Source: Nitrospirota bacterium
GTDB taxonomy: Bacteria; Nitrospirota; Nitrospiria; Nitrospirales; Nitrospiraceae
NCBI GenBank assembly: GCA_018971525.1
Contig: JAGXAR010000007.1
Coordinates: 1-64,000, forward strand
Length of the DNA stretch: 64,000 nucleotides
Direction: 5' to 3'
The first letter of the stretch is position 1; each line of letters begins with the position of its first letter. A model generated the notes under the pieces. It had not been told where the DNA came from and ran no database searches. It was given only the letters and a program-made list of their open reading frames with translations. The position numbers were made by a program, and so were the translations under genes. Below, piece by piece: positions 45,382-53,955 of this stretch.

Positions 45382-46014
45382 ATGGCCCAGCAGCAGTCTT
45401 CGAGCAGTATCGTTGCCAGTGCCATCACCATCCTTGGCCTTGGGCTCGTGTGGGTGACGGTGGCCACCAATTTCCCGTCACAAGAAGAGTTCTCTTCGGC
45501 TGCGGTTCCTGCTGAGACTCGTCAGTCGGTACGTCTTTCGTCTCCCCTGTCTGCCCCACCCGCGCTGGATTTAACCATTCCCACCTCTCCTCCGATGGCT
45601 TCAGAGGCAGCAACGTCGAGGCCGGACGATGATCGGTCGCGCGACTCAAGTTTTAACGCGCCGGCTGTGGCGCGGTTGGATCCTCGCACGATGCAGGCTT
45701 CCAGTCTGAAATGCGAAGCCGAGATCGAACAATTGTGCCCCGACTCTCCAGACGGTTCTGCCCGCATGCGCTGTCTGGAGCAGCGTGCAAGACAACTCCC
45801 GCCGCTGTGCCAAGGCCAATTGCACGAGCGGTTTGTGAAGTGGAAGGAAGCTCGAAGCCGCTTGATGGCGGCGTGTGACGAGGATGCCAAACGGTTCTGC
45901 AGAGCGGTCAAACCTGGGCGCGGGCAGATCCTCCAGTGTCTCCAATCGCATGCCCCGGAGGTCTCTGATCGATGCTACCAAACCCTTCCGAAGGGCACGC
46001 TCTACTTCAAATAG
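45382..46014 (+). CDS. Membrane-anchored cysteine-rich (GLG1-like repeat) protein
   Basis: The 210-residue product starts after AGGGAGCAATC. One N-terminal membrane helix (about residues 8-30) is followed by a low-complexity Ser/Pro/Ala linker. The C-terminal 105 residues carry Cys-rich repeats: CEAEIEQLCPD...CLEQRARQLPPLCQ, then CDEDAKRFCRAV...CLQSHAPEVSDRC. This C-x(7)-C spacing and order matches the Golgi GLG1-type Cys-rich repeat, which also occurs in bacteria. Eight cysteines suggest disulfides in the periplasm. Function unknown. Confidence 0.75.
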   Translation: MAQQQSSSSIVASAITILGLGLVWVTVATNFPSQEEFSSAAVPAETRQSVRLSSPLSAPPALDLTIPTSPPMASEAATSRPDDDRSRDSSFNAPAVARLDPRTMQASSLKCEAEIEQLCPDSPDGSARMRCLEQRARQLPPLCQGQLHERFVKWKEARSRLMAACDEDAKRFCRAVKPGRGQILQCLQSHAPEVSDRCYQTLPKGTLYFK

Positions 46015-46025
46015 GCGGACGGGGG

Positions 46026-46742
46026 TTACCGGGAGGCGTTCTTGGTTCCGGAGAGCAGATAGAACGCCAACTTCACGCCCGCTACTTCGATCTGGTCCCC
46101 ATCCTTCAAGTCTTGTTGTCCCACAACGTCCGTGCCGTTGACGAGCAGAGACTTCGTACCCTGAGAAGAGCTAATGGAGTAGCTGTGGCCTCGTCGGGCG
46201 ATCGTTGCCGCAGATTTGGGGGCAAACCAGCCGGTCAACCGAATGACCGCTCCGTCTTGTGACCCAATGACATTCACCTGTTTGATGAGTGGGTATTCCA
46301 ACTTATCGGTTTTCCCGGCAACAATCAGGACCTTGGCGGTGAGCGCAGGTCCGTCTGGTGTACGGTCCGCTCCTCTCAGCACCATGGTTCGAGCCAGATC
46401 GACAGATGGCGCAAGCCCCGCAGTGCTGGCCGCCTCATGTTCTTGGAATACGAACCGGTGTTGGCCGATGGTGATCGCGTCCGCGTCATGAAGTTGGTGG
46501 CGCGTGATCTGTTGGCCATTGACGGCGGTGCCGTTGGTGCTTTTCAAGTCTTCGAGAAAGAACACGGCCTGAACCTTGATGATCCGCGCATGATGCCCCG
46601 AGACGGCGGGATCTTCGATCACGAGGGTATTGTCGGCCTTCCGGCCGATTGTAAAGGTCTCATGGATCAGTTCAATATGCCGCGAGCCTTTCCCGTGAAG
46701 CTTGACGAGCAGTGTGGCTGGTTGTGTCAGAGTCTCCGGCAT
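46026..46742 (-). CDS. FHA-domain protein with two FHA-like folds
   Basis: The 238-residue product starts at ATG 46742, set by the site AGGAGGGATGATC; the ATG two codons earlier overlaps that site. A clear FHA domain (about residues 14-92) has FTIGRKADNTLVIEDPAVSG, HARI and STNGTAVNGQ, the phosphothreonine-binding residues. The second half (about 130-225) is a weaker FHA-like repeat (RRGHSYSISSSQGTKSLLVN). It should bind phosphothreonine partners of the kinase next door. It lies 35 bases downstream of the PP2C gene in the same leftward module. Confidence 0.92.
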   Translation of the reverse strand: MPETLTQPATLLVKLHGKGSRHIELIHETFTIGRKADNTLVIEDPAVSGHHARIIKVQAVFFLEDLKSTNGTAVNGQQITRHQLHDADAITIGQHRFVFQEHEAASTAGLAPSVDLARTMVLRGADRTPDGPALTAKVLIVAGKTDKLEYPLIKQVNVIGSQDGAVIRLTGWFAPKSAATIARRGHSYSISSSQGTKSLLVNGTDVVGQQDLKDGDQIEVAGVKLAFYLLSGTKNASR

Positions 46743-46776
46743 GATCATCCCTCCTATGCAAGATTCCTGTGAGTGA

Positions 46777-47577
46777 TTACGCGACGAATCGTCTTTTCAG
46801 CCGCTCCCACATTCCGGCTTGAAACTCGTCCCGCAGGGCCACAACGAGCACGGTCGTGTTGTCGTCGCCGCCGGCTTCATTCGCCATGGCGATGAGGCGT
46901 TCGGACATGGTGGAGAGGTCCTCCGGTCCACTGAGGACGTGAAGAATATCGGTTGGGCGGACACCACGCGTGAGTCCGTCTGAGCATAACAACAGCACGT
47001 CTCCGCTCTTGACCGGGACCTCCGTCAGTTCCACATCGATGCTGCTCTCGACGCCGAGGGCTCTCGTCACGATATTCCTGCGGGGGGAGCGTTCGGCCTC
47101 TTCTTCCGTCATAAATCCCTTGAGGATCTGTTCGGCGACCCAGGAATGGTCTGTCGTGAGGGCTTGGATTGTCCCGTTTCGAAAGAGGTAGAGCCGGCTG
47201 TCTCCGACATGGGCGATGGCGAGCACATCCTCACGGAGCAGTGCGGCGACCACGGTGGTGCCCATCCCGGCATATTCAGGCCTGCTCCAGGACTCGCGGT
47301 GAATGACATCGTTCGCTGCACGAATCGCGCTGGCGAGACGATTGGCCGGTGCAGACACCGTGGCATCGCAGGGGCCGATCAGTGGCAGGTCCGGGTTCTT
47401 GGCTGCCTCGGTCAGATGCGCGTGAATCGCCTCGACTCCGAGGGCGCTGGCAATCTCGCCGGCGTTGCCGCCGCCCATGCCGTCACAGACGACATAGAGT
47501 CCAAGCGAAGGGTCGGCCACGAAGCGATCCTCGTTGTGCAGTCGTTTGAGACCGATATCGGATTTGGCGCTATGCAA
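46777..47577 (-). CDS. PP2C-family Ser/Thr protein phosphatase
   Basis: The 266-residue product has all PP2C metal-binding motifs: LKRLHNEDRF, VVCDGMGGGNAG, AHVGDSRLYLFRNG, LLCSDGLTRGV and GGDDNTTVLVV. It should remove phosphate from Ser/Thr residues modified by the adjacent kinase. The listed start is TTG 47577. A better-placed but rare CTG at 47592 follows GGGAGGTGTCGT by the usual spacing and would add five residues. It is 27 bases downstream of the kinase stop. Confidence 0.95.
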   Translation of the reverse strand: MHSAKSDIGLKRLHNEDRFVADPSLGLYVVCDGMGGGNAGEIASALGVEAIHAHLTEAAKNPDLPLIGPCDATVSAPANRLASAIRAANDVIHRESWSRPEYAGMGTTVVAALLREDVLAIAHVGDSRLYLFRNGTIQALTTDHSWVAEQILKGFMTEEEAERSPRRNIVTRALGVESSIDVELTEVPVKSGDVLLLCSDGLTRGVRPTDILHVLSGPEDLSTMSERLIAMANEAGGDDNTTVLVVALRDEFQAGMWERLKRRFVA

Positions 47578-47604
47578 TCGTTCGAGGGCCAGACGACACC
47601 TCCC

Positions 47605-49005
47605 TCAGGCTGCGAGACTCTGCAGACAGGCTCGGAGCTCGCGCCCGAATTCTTCCGCGCGTCGATAGCGGTGAGGCAACTCTTTCTGGAGCGCGCGATC
47701 CACGATCTCCTGCACCATCGGGGGAAGACCCGGCCTCAAGGTCCGAATGGCTGGATGCGGATGATGGGCGATGCTGAACAGGAGGGCCGGCAAGTTGTCG
47801 GCGGTGAACGGCGGCTGCCCTGTGAGGAGTTCGAACAGTACGACGCCGAGGGAAAAGATGTCCGACCGACCGTCCACTTTCTTGCCTGCGATTTGTTCCG
47901 GTGACATATACGTCGGCGTGCCCAACACTACGTTCGTTTGCGTCTTGCTGCTCGAGGCCATCTTCGCAATACCGAAATCCATGACTTTCACGATGCGATC
48001 CTTCGTGAGCATGATGTTCGCCGACTTGATGTCGCGATGGACGACGCCTTGTTGATGGGCATAGTCCAGGGCGTCGGCGACGGTAGCCAAAGTCAGGAGG
48101 ACCTCATTGACCGGCATCAAATCCGGTTTCCGTGCCCACTGTTTCAGGGGCGTTCCCTCGATCAGCTCCATCGCGATATACCCCAAGTCGTTTTCTTCCC
48201 CTGCGTCATAGATGGTGACGATGTTGGGGTGGGAGAGGCGCCCGGTGGATTCCGCCTCACGGAAAAACCGTGCCTTGACGTCTTGGAGCTTGTCGTCGTT
48301 GTCGATTTGGTCGAGTCGCATGGTCTTGATGGCCACGAAACGCTGGATTGTTGGATCTTTTCCCAGGTAGACAAGTCCCATTGCACCGCGTCCGAGTTCT
48401 TTTAAAACCTTGTAGCGCCCGAGCATGCCTGGTGTGGAGGCATTGACCATTAACGTGGCAGTTGTACTCTTTAATTCTGACGAAGCCTCAGTCTTTTCTT
48501 CTTGTCCTGAGTCCTCACCCTCGGAGAGCGTTGGCCCCCCTTGGCATCGTGTCTGGCTGGAGGGAGTGAAGGCTTCGCGCAGCGAACTCAGGCTGAGGAT
48601 CCAGGTTGCCGTGAGCCAGAGACCGGACCCGACGAGACCGATGGCATAGCCTGAGGCGAATCGAGAAGGGCCTATCCGTTCGATGAGTGGCAGGCCTACG
48701 GTTTGGAACGCTTTGTTGGCGAAGAGAATGACGACGAGCGTCGTGAGTGGAAGGGCGAGGTTGCGGAGAAAGGTTGATGCCCGGCCATTGTCAGGGATTT
48801 CTTCACGGACGTTGAAGGCGAGGACCCAGAGGATGGCGAGCGCGAGGAGGTCTGCAACCAATCGAATGGCGTGAGATCCACTGAGATGCAGATAGGGGAT
48901 CAAGACAGATTGGACCAAGGTCAGATTGCTCAGCAGGGGGCCGGCCAGAAGCACGGCTAAGATGGCAAAAGTATAGGGACCGATCCAAGTCCAGGATTTC
49001 GACAT
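47605..49005 (-). CDS. Membrane Ser/Thr protein kinase (Hanks type)
   Basis: The 466-residue product starts at ATG 49005. Residues 1-150 hold about four membrane helices. Residues 150-195 are a charged linker. A C-terminal kinase domain (about 198-460) has the glycine loop LGRGAMGLVYLG, Lys227 in VAIKTMR, HRDIKSANIM (323-332), DFGIAK (343-348) and GTPTYMSPEQIAG. The kinase follows the membrane part, opposite to the common PknB layout with an extracellular C-terminus. Kinase, PP2C phosphatase and FHA reader form one leftward module. Confidence 0.95.
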   Translation of the reverse strand: MSKSWTWIGPYTFAILAVLLAGPLLSNLTLVQSVLIPYLHLSGSHAIRLVADLLALAILWVLAFNVREEIPDNGRASTFLRNLALPLTTLVVILFANKAFQTVGLPLIERIGPSRFASGYAIGLVGSGLWLTATWILSLSSLREAFTPSSQTRCQGGPTLSEGEDSGQEEKTEASSELKSTTATLMVNASTPGMLGRYKVLKELGRGAMGLVYLGKDPTIQRFVAIKTMRLDQIDNDDKLQDVKARFFREAESTGRLSHPNIVTIYDAGEENDLGYIAMELIEGTPLKQWARKPDLMPVNEVLLTLATVADALDYAHQQGVVHRDIKSANIMLTKDRIVKVMDFGIAKMASSSKTQTNVVLGTPTYMSPEQIAGKKVDGRSDIFSLGVVLFELLTGQPPFTADNLPALLFSIAHHPHPAIRTLRPGLPPMVQEIVDRALQKELPHRYRRAEEFGRELRACLQSLAA

Positions 49006-49161
49006 AGGAATCTCTGAGGTTGTCCGTGAACGTCTCAAAGTGTAGCGGATGGGATCGGAGAGTCAACGAATTGGGAAAAATGAGCGGCGGCGCTCTCGAC
49101 ATCCGTGAAGCGTATCTCGCAAGTTTGAAAGCATGATTGCCTGCGGGCGACGAGATACGGG

Positions 49162-50019
49162 TTACGAATGACGTACGACGAAGGCGGCTTTTTTGAGCGG
49201 CTCGAGCAACTTCTCGGGAACTTTCAGATCCCCCCGGCCGGTACCCACTTCGATGTCCGGCTTGGTGATGCCGTGGAAATCGCTTCCACCGGTCACCAGC
49301 AAGTCCAGCCGCTTGGCCAGGTCGAGGTACTCCGTCGTCTGTCGCTTCGTGTGGGTACTATAGTGGACTTCGATGCCGCCGAGGCCTTCAGCTTTCAACG
49401 TCGTCAGGAGTGTGTTCAGCCCTTCTCCAGACACCTTGGCCCAGGTTGGATGGGCCAGCACGGCCACGCCGCCGGCGGCTCTGATCCAGGCGATGGCATC
49501 CGCCGGCCGGGGCAGTTCACGCGCCACATAGGCCGGGCGCCCTTCTGCCAGATAGCGGTCAAAGGCGTCCTTGGCAGACGTGACATATTTCTTGTCCATC
49601 AAGAGCCGCGCAATATGCGGACGGCCGACCGATTCTGTGCCGGCCAGGGCCCGCACTTCGTCATAGGTCACGTCCAACCCCAATGAGCGCAGCCGTTCGA
49701 TGATCTGCGGGTTGCGGCTATGCCGGCTCTCGCGCAAGGAAGCCAGGCGTTGATTCAGCTCCGGGTCCTGCCAGCGTAAGCAATAGCCAAGGATATGGAG
49801 TTCACTGTCGCCGAGACGGGAGCTGATTTCCACGCCGGGAATCACTTCAATTCCCAACTCAACCCCGGCTGCGATGGCTTCGGGAAGGCCGGACACAATG
49901 TCGTGGTCCGTGATGGCCAGCGCGGTGACCCTTGCCTTCTGGGCGAGCTGTAACACTTCAGCCGGCGAGAGGCTTCCATCGGAGTGGGTCGTATGGAGAT
50001 GGAGATCGATGCGACTCAT
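49162..50019 (-). CDS. PHP-domain phosphoesterase
   Basis: The 285-residue product starts at ATG 50019, overlapping the upstream stop (ATGA). The PHP metal motifs are DLHLHTTHSDG (residues 4-14), ALAITDHDI, GVEIS, VLAHP and TGGSDFHG. The family includes the 3',5'-nucleotide and oligonucleotide phosphoesterases (YciV/TrpH type). The HTTHSDGSLSP opening fits that subgroup. It is translationally coupled to the FolB-methyltransferase gene. Confidence 0.93.
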   Translation of the reverse strand: MSRIDLHLHTTHSDGSLSPAEVLQLAQKARVTALAITDHDIVSGLPEAIAAGVELGIEVIPGVEISSRLGDSELHILGYCLRWQDPELNQRLASLRESRHSRNPQIIERLRSLGLDVTYDEVRALAGTESVGRPHIARLLMDKKYVTSAKDAFDRYLAEGRPAYVARELPRPADAIAWIRAAGGVAVLAHPTWAKVSGEGLNTLLTTLKAEGLGGIEVHYSTHTKRQTTEYLDLAKRLDLLVTGGSDFHGITKPDIEVGTGRGDLKVPEKLLEPLKKAAFVVRHS

Positions 50020-50966
50020 GCCGGCTCGTGTGGCAGGCTGCTGGGGCCCGCCTGTTGAGCGACAAGTTGCGCGGTGAAGACAGAACCGGGTCCATGGCTC
50101 CCGTCGTGTTCGCCTTCGTCGTACGACAGCACGCGGAGATTGGAGGTGAGCCGGAGCAATTCGTTGTGCGCGAGGCAAAACTCCCATCGGCGCGGATGGC
50201 GATGGCGCAAGTAGTTGTCGATGGTGAAGGTCTCGTAGATCAAGACTCCGTTCGGTTTCAGTGACTCGATGAGAGCCGGAAACAGTGCGCGATGGAGATA
50301 GAAGAACACAAGGATCACGTCATACTCCTGCTTCGGAAATTCCGGCCGTTCATCCGTCGTTCGTTCGAGGTCCACCGTCCGGGCACTGAGATTTGGGAGG
50401 TTCTGTTGTTTCGCCGTGGCAGCCAGTTGTGCCATAGCCTGTTCATCGCGGTCCATCGCATCGACCTGAAAGCCGTGCGAGGCGAGATAGAGCGCGTTGC
50501 GTCCGGACCCGGCTGCGACGTCGAGTGCCTTGCCTTTCGGCAACCGGTGGAGTTGCTGAGTCAGAAACCGAGCCGGAGTAGGTCCTGCATCCCGAATCTG
50601 GTGAGCCAGGCGCGATCGTTCGAGTTGCACGCCCACCGAGCCGGTCACATGCTCCAGCGGAGGCGCAAGCTTCCGTATCCAAATCTTGGCCCGCTCGATG
50701 GGAAATTCCGCAAAGAGCATGGTAAGGAGCCGTTCCGCAAAGGTTTCCAGCAGCGAGCAATCCTGCGTCGCCGCGATCTCCACAATCCGATCGGCCACCT
50801 GCGCATAGTCGACAGCCTGGTGGATGTCATCCGAGGTCGCCGCCGGTTCAGTCTGGCACTCCAGTTCCAGGTCCACCGCCAACGGCTGCGGCCGCCGACG
50901 CTCCTCCAGAGTCACGCCGCAGCGCCCCTGAAACTCCAGCCGTTCGATGATGATTTTCCCAGCCAT
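50016..50966 (-). CDS. Dihydroneopterin aldolase (FolB) fused to a SAM methyltransferase
   Basis: The 316-residue product starts near ATG 50966 (ATGs at 50975 and 50981 are alternatives). Residues 1-118 are FolB: IIIERLEFQGRCGVTLEERR, AVDYAQVADRIVEIAA, LLETFAERLLTMLFAEFP and AKIWIRKLAPP. Residues about 130-316 are a class I methyltransferase of the TehB-like type: GKALDVAAGSGRNALYLASH, DAMDRDEQAM and YDVILVFFYLHRALFPALI. FolB makes 6-hydroxymethyl-dihydropterin in folate synthesis. Why a methyltransferase is attached is unknown. No stop or gap separates the parts. Confidence 0.88.
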   Translation of the reverse strand: MAGKIIIERLEFQGRCGVTLEERRRPQPLAVDLELECQTEPAATSDDIHQAVDYAQVADRIVEIAATQDCSLLETFAERLLTMLFAEFPIERAKIWIRKLAPPLEHVTGSVGVQLERSRLAHQIRDAGPTPARFLTQQLHRLPKGKALDVAAGSGRNALYLASHGFQVDAMDRDEQAMAQLAATAKQQNLPNLSARTVDLERTTDERPEFPKQEYDVILVFFYLHRALFPALIESLKPNGVLIYETFTIDNYLRHRHPRRWEFCLAHNELLRLTSNLRVLSYDEGEHDGSHGPGSVFTAQLVAQQAGPSSLPHEPA

Positions 50967-51022
50967 GGGAGCCATTCTCAAGCATTGGATTTCAGGCTGT
51001 CAACCTACCATTAGCGGGGGGG

Positions 51023-51117
51023 AGGGTACGCCCAGGGGGCTTTCTTGCTCGCGGAACGGGCACGCTCGGAAGGTGCTCGTTCGACGCGCGCAGTAAAGGC
51101 CAACCTGGGCACACCCT
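51023..51117. repeat. Palindromic intergenic element, family A (reverse copy)
   Basis: AGGGTACGCCCAGGGGGCTTT (51023-51043) pairs in part with AAAGGCCAACCTGGGC and ACACCCT (51096-51117). The interior GCTCGCGGAACG...CGTTCGACGCGCGC is the family core in reverse orientation. Confidence 0.6.
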
Positions 51118-51174
51118 AGAGGGGGAGGTTGGGGGAAGAGTGCCAGCGTGGTTCCGTGCTCCCGGAGTAGGAGG

Positions 51175-51217
51175 GAGTGAGGGCGGCTGCCAGTAATCCT
51201 CTGTGCTCGCGGAACCC
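51175..51217. repeat. Half copy of a family A element
   Basis: GGCGGCTGCCAGTAATCCTC followed by TGTGCTCGCGGAAC mirrors the left arm and the core end of the 54098 element, but the second arm is missing. Confidence 0.4.
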
Positions 51218-51241
51218 CACGATGAAGCGATGGTCGTCTTG

Positions 51242-51421
51242 TTAAGGGTTGTGCAACATCTTCAGGATGCGCTGAGCGAGATGTTCGTTGATGTCGGTGT
51301 GTCGTGGAACGGGTTGGGATATCTTCGTGGTTGGGTTGTGATATCAGTCGTGCTTCCCGCCGTGGCGAACAAGCACACAGCCACTCGCTTCGAGTTGCCG
51401 GATGAGGTCTTTCCGCTTCAC
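51242..51421 (-). pseudogene. hicA: HicA toxin with an in-frame stop
   Basis: From GTG 51421 the frame reads KRKDLIRQLEASGCVLVRHG and GKHD, then TGA (51346-51344), then YHNPTTKISQPVPRHTDINE and HLAQRILKMLHNP to a TAA. This is a full HicA dsRBD-like mRNA interferase except for the stop, which replaces the Trp expected before YHNP (TGG to TGA). The catalytic His in HGGKHD lies before the stop. The toxin is probably inactive unless the stop is read through. The start overlaps the hicB stop by four bases. Confidence 0.85.
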
Positions 51422-51618
51422 CGAAGCGACAGCTCAGCGAGCTTGCGGACCCCTGGAATCTCCCCGCTGGTCAGGTCTTGGTACAGGTCGCGCGGGTGGG
51501 ATTGCAAGTCTTCGAGCGACTGCCCCTGAGTCCAATAATCGGGATAGTCCTGCAGATAGCCGAGCCAGAGACCTTGGTCCTGCCAGTAGATGTATTTCGT
51601 CGAGTCCATAGGCGCCAT
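51418..51618 (-). CDS. hicB: HicB-family antitoxin
   Basis: The 66-residue product has the HicB partial-RNase H pattern: KYIYWQDQGLWLGYLQDYPD, then TQGQSLEDLQSHPRDLYQDL. It starts at ATG 51618 with GGAGTGCCGGCAG before it; an ATG at 51609 is an alternative. It precedes hicA, the less common gene order hicB-hicA, which is known for this family. HicB here lacks a DNA-binding C-terminal domain. Its partner toxin is broken. Confidence 0.85.
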   Translation of the reverse strand: MAPMDSTKYIYWQDQGLWLGYLQDYPDYWTQGQSLEDLQSHPRDLYQDLTSGEIPGVRKLAELSLR

Positions 51619-51853
51619 TCTGCCGGCACTCCTGCAACTTGCCAATGGAAAGCCTGTATGGCCTTTCCCCGATCCATCAGACACCGTTGTCTGTGAAGTG
51701 CATCTTGTCTCAGATTAAACCTATCGAAGGGGCGGACATCGAGAGGGGAGAGCCAAAGAACGAACCGGCAGGCCTGCCCACGCCGCGAGATGTTGGATTG
51801 CAAGGCCTGACCCTGTTTCTCGACGTTGCGAGGTTCATCAGCTTCAGGCGGTG
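51619..51853. other. Spacer between hicB and the SIR2-like gene
   Basis: A rightward frame reads ILSQIKPIEGADIERGEPKN and LTLFLDVARFISFRRC, but neither strand gives a protein family I recognise. It may be decayed mobile DNA. Confidence 0.3.
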
Positions 51854-52873
51854 TTAGACACTGGCAGAAGTGTGCGACAAAGGGCATCCCTGCTCAACCC
51901 AATGCTTCAGTGTCAAGTCAAAAGCACATACATTAGTCGTTGGGATTTGGTGCTGAAGACGAACACCTATTGAATTGGCCATCGGATCTACGATAACGAG
52001 TCGCGAAGTCTTCTGACGCTTCAATGCAGACAACAGTGGAATATAAGATGTCTCGTCGTTTGCCCCAAACCCATAACCAATTGCTATTAAGACATCAGCA
52101 CATTCAAGCAATTCCTTTGCGCGCTGGTATATTCGGTCGACAAAAGCTTTTTGGAGACCGATCGTCTTATCCGGTACCGGTGCGATAACTCTGTTTTCAA
52201 TGGGCTCGTAGCCGAACGTCGGCATTGTGCGGAGATATGGACGGAACAGATTCGATATAGAGTCGGGATCAAAAACATAGCGGGGCGGGCTGACGTCCTC
52301 ATACCACTCGACTCCGCTACCGGTGGGATCGATGAACTGGTGGTCTGAGATGTAAAGGCAAAAGGTTCCATGCAGATGAAGAACCAGCGAGTTAGACTGG
52401 TCTGACGGCTGTCCTGCGCCGGAGCGATTGGCTAGCACCGGGACACCATAACCATCCTCTGGGAACCAGAGACCTTGACGAAACAGAGATGCTTCAACCA
52501 GCGAGTCGTAGTTAAACGTGAGGAATTGTGCTTTTTGGAATCGGTCAAAGAAGCGCACATAACAGTTACTCGAGTCTTGCCGGGTGATCTCAGGTACTAA
52601 ATAGTAGTCCGCCTTCATGATTGCCCGGGCAAGTCGTTTCAGCGGGTCTTGCTGGCCGCCAGCCTGTGCCTCGGCAAGTAGACGTTCGATGGACGTGTTG
52701 GAAGGGAAAGGTCCATTTCTAAAGCAAATTTGCGGGAGGTCGGCCAGCAGAGGATACGTGCACTGAATCTGATGCTCTCCAATGTGGATCGAGTGACCGT
52801 AGATAGGACCAGCTTCCGCATTCACATCCGCATTGAACCCGGCTCCGAGCAGGAAGACACAATTCGTTTCCAT
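51854..52873 (-). CDS. SIR2-like domain protein, likely accessory (defence-type)
   Basis: From ATG 52873 (after AAGGATAC) the 339-residue product has a SIR2-type NAD-binding plan: FLLGAGFNADV (GAG at residues 10-12), FLTFNYDSLVEASL (NYD at 121-123), VLHLHGTF (His about 166-168) and IAIGYGFGANDETS (266-274). Stand-alone SIR2-like proteins are common NAD-degrading effectors in anti-phage systems. No partner gene is recognisable next door. The gene is visibly more AT-rich than its neighbours and lies between palindromic elements and a hicBA remnant, which supports recent acquisition. An upstream ATG at 52972 would add 33 residues but has no better site. Confidence 0.8.
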   Translation of the reverse strand: METNCVFLLGAGFNADVNAEAGPIYGHSIHIGEHQIQCTYPLLADLPQICFRNGPFPSNTSIERLLAEAQAGGQQDPLKRLARAIMKADYYLVPEITRQDSSNCYVRFFDRFQKAQFLTFNYDSLVEASLFRQGLWFPEDGYGVPVLANRSGAGQPSDQSNSLVLHLHGTFCLYISDHQFIDPTGSGVEWYEDVSPPRYVFDPDSISNLFRPYLRTMPTFGYEPIENRVIAPVPDKTIGLQKAFVDRIYQRAKELLECADVLIAIGYGFGANDETSYIPLLSALKRQKTSRLVIVDPMANSIGVRLQHQIPTTNVCAFDLTLKHWVEQGCPLSHTSASV

Positions 52874-53013
52874 GTATCCTTGGTGGCTAACACAGCATTT
52901 AGTGCCGAAGTGACACCGCGTCTGCGGTAAGACCCTGTTGACCAGCCGATTTATTAATTCGTTTTTAGTCAAAGTGTTTGGATGTCAACGTATGTTCTCC
53001 TGCCTTTATCGCA

Positions 53014-53955
53014 TCACTTGCGCCCCTTTTCCTTTGAGTTGCAAGCCACTCCACTCCCACACCATGAATAATCATTGCAGTTCGATACACGGTGCAGCAG
53101 ATTATATTCCCCGAATTCAAGCACTACTTTTTTGCTGGTACCGTAGGACCATATTTTGTCAGAATAATTTCCAAGACCAATCCCAGCCGACCCCAGATTG
53201 TTACCCATAATTCCTAAAACCTCATCTCTTCTCATGCCCTCCACTAGATACTTGCAACGAGCCTGAGCGGTTTCTCCCTCAGTCCTAATCCGATCTCGCG
53301 CCCGCTTCGCAATTTCTATCACCTTGTGTTCCTCAGATTCCAAATGCCTCTCAATACTTCGCATGGACTCTTCAAGAGACTCTGTTGGCGGCAATTGTTT
53401 ATTGTTTAGACCAATAGATTCATGTTTCTGTTCTGGGAACTTTGCGAGAAGCTGCTGCAATAACTGTTGGACTTGACGCTGCTGCTGTTCCAGGGCTTGT
53501 GCTTTCTTCTCCAAGTCTCGTTTAGACTGGTCGAAAACCTGTTCTTGTGCCTTCGTTCGATCTTGAATGTGCCCCTGTATTGCTACTAGCTTGTTAACTG
53601 GAACTCGCAATAACCGGAAGACGGTTACAGTGCCATCTCGATTGTCTTCTTCAAATGTCATCTGTGTTTCGATGACTAATCCTTGGGCCTCAAGGCTCGT
53701 AACCTGAGCATAGTTCATTAGCTCGGTCTTGCCCTGCTCAAAAGCTTGTCTACGCCCTTCCTCTGCAGTCCTTGCCTTCGACGCGACCCCCACGACGTAG
53801 AGATCCTCTCCTTCTATAAAGGCCGATTTTTCTGTCCAGAATGGCCTGCCATCCTTTGCCGCATACCCAGATGGGGCTGCACTCATGCACAGGACGAAAA
53901 TAAGGACTGTGAGCTGCACAGGAAAGCGACGGCAGGAGCGAATTGTGAAGGGCAT
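53014..53955 (-). CDS. Secreted coiled-coil protein with a BamE/SmpA-like C-terminus
   Basis: The 313-residue product has a signal peptide (about residues 1-32). An N-terminal domain (FWTEKSAFIEGEDLYVVGVA, ARTAEEGRRQAFEQGKTELM) resembles LPP20-type envelope domains. A long Gln/Lys-rich coiled coil (about 125-170) follows. The C-terminus (VEGMRRDEVLGIMGN, KIWSYGTSKKVVLEFGEYNL) resembles a BamE/SmpA domain. It is periplasmic or outer-membrane associated. Its AT-rich composition matches the SIR2-like gene rather than the surrounding genome. Function unknown. Confidence 0.7.
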   Translation of the reverse strand: MPFTIRSCRRFPVQLTVLIFVLCMSAAPSGYAAKDGRPFWTEKSAFIEGEDLYVVGVASKARTAEEGRRQAFEQGKTELMNYAQVTSLEAQGLVIETQMTFEEDNRDGTVTVFRLLRVPVNKLVAIQGHIQDRTKAQEQVFDQSKRDLEKKAQALEQQQRQVQQLLQQLLAKFPEQKHESIGLNNKQLPPTESLEESMRSIERHLESEEHKVIEIAKRARDRIRTEGETAQARCKYLVEGMRRDEVLGIMGNNLGSAGIGLGNYSDKIWSYGTSKKVVLEFGEYNLLHRVSNCNDYSWCGSGVACNSKEKGRK

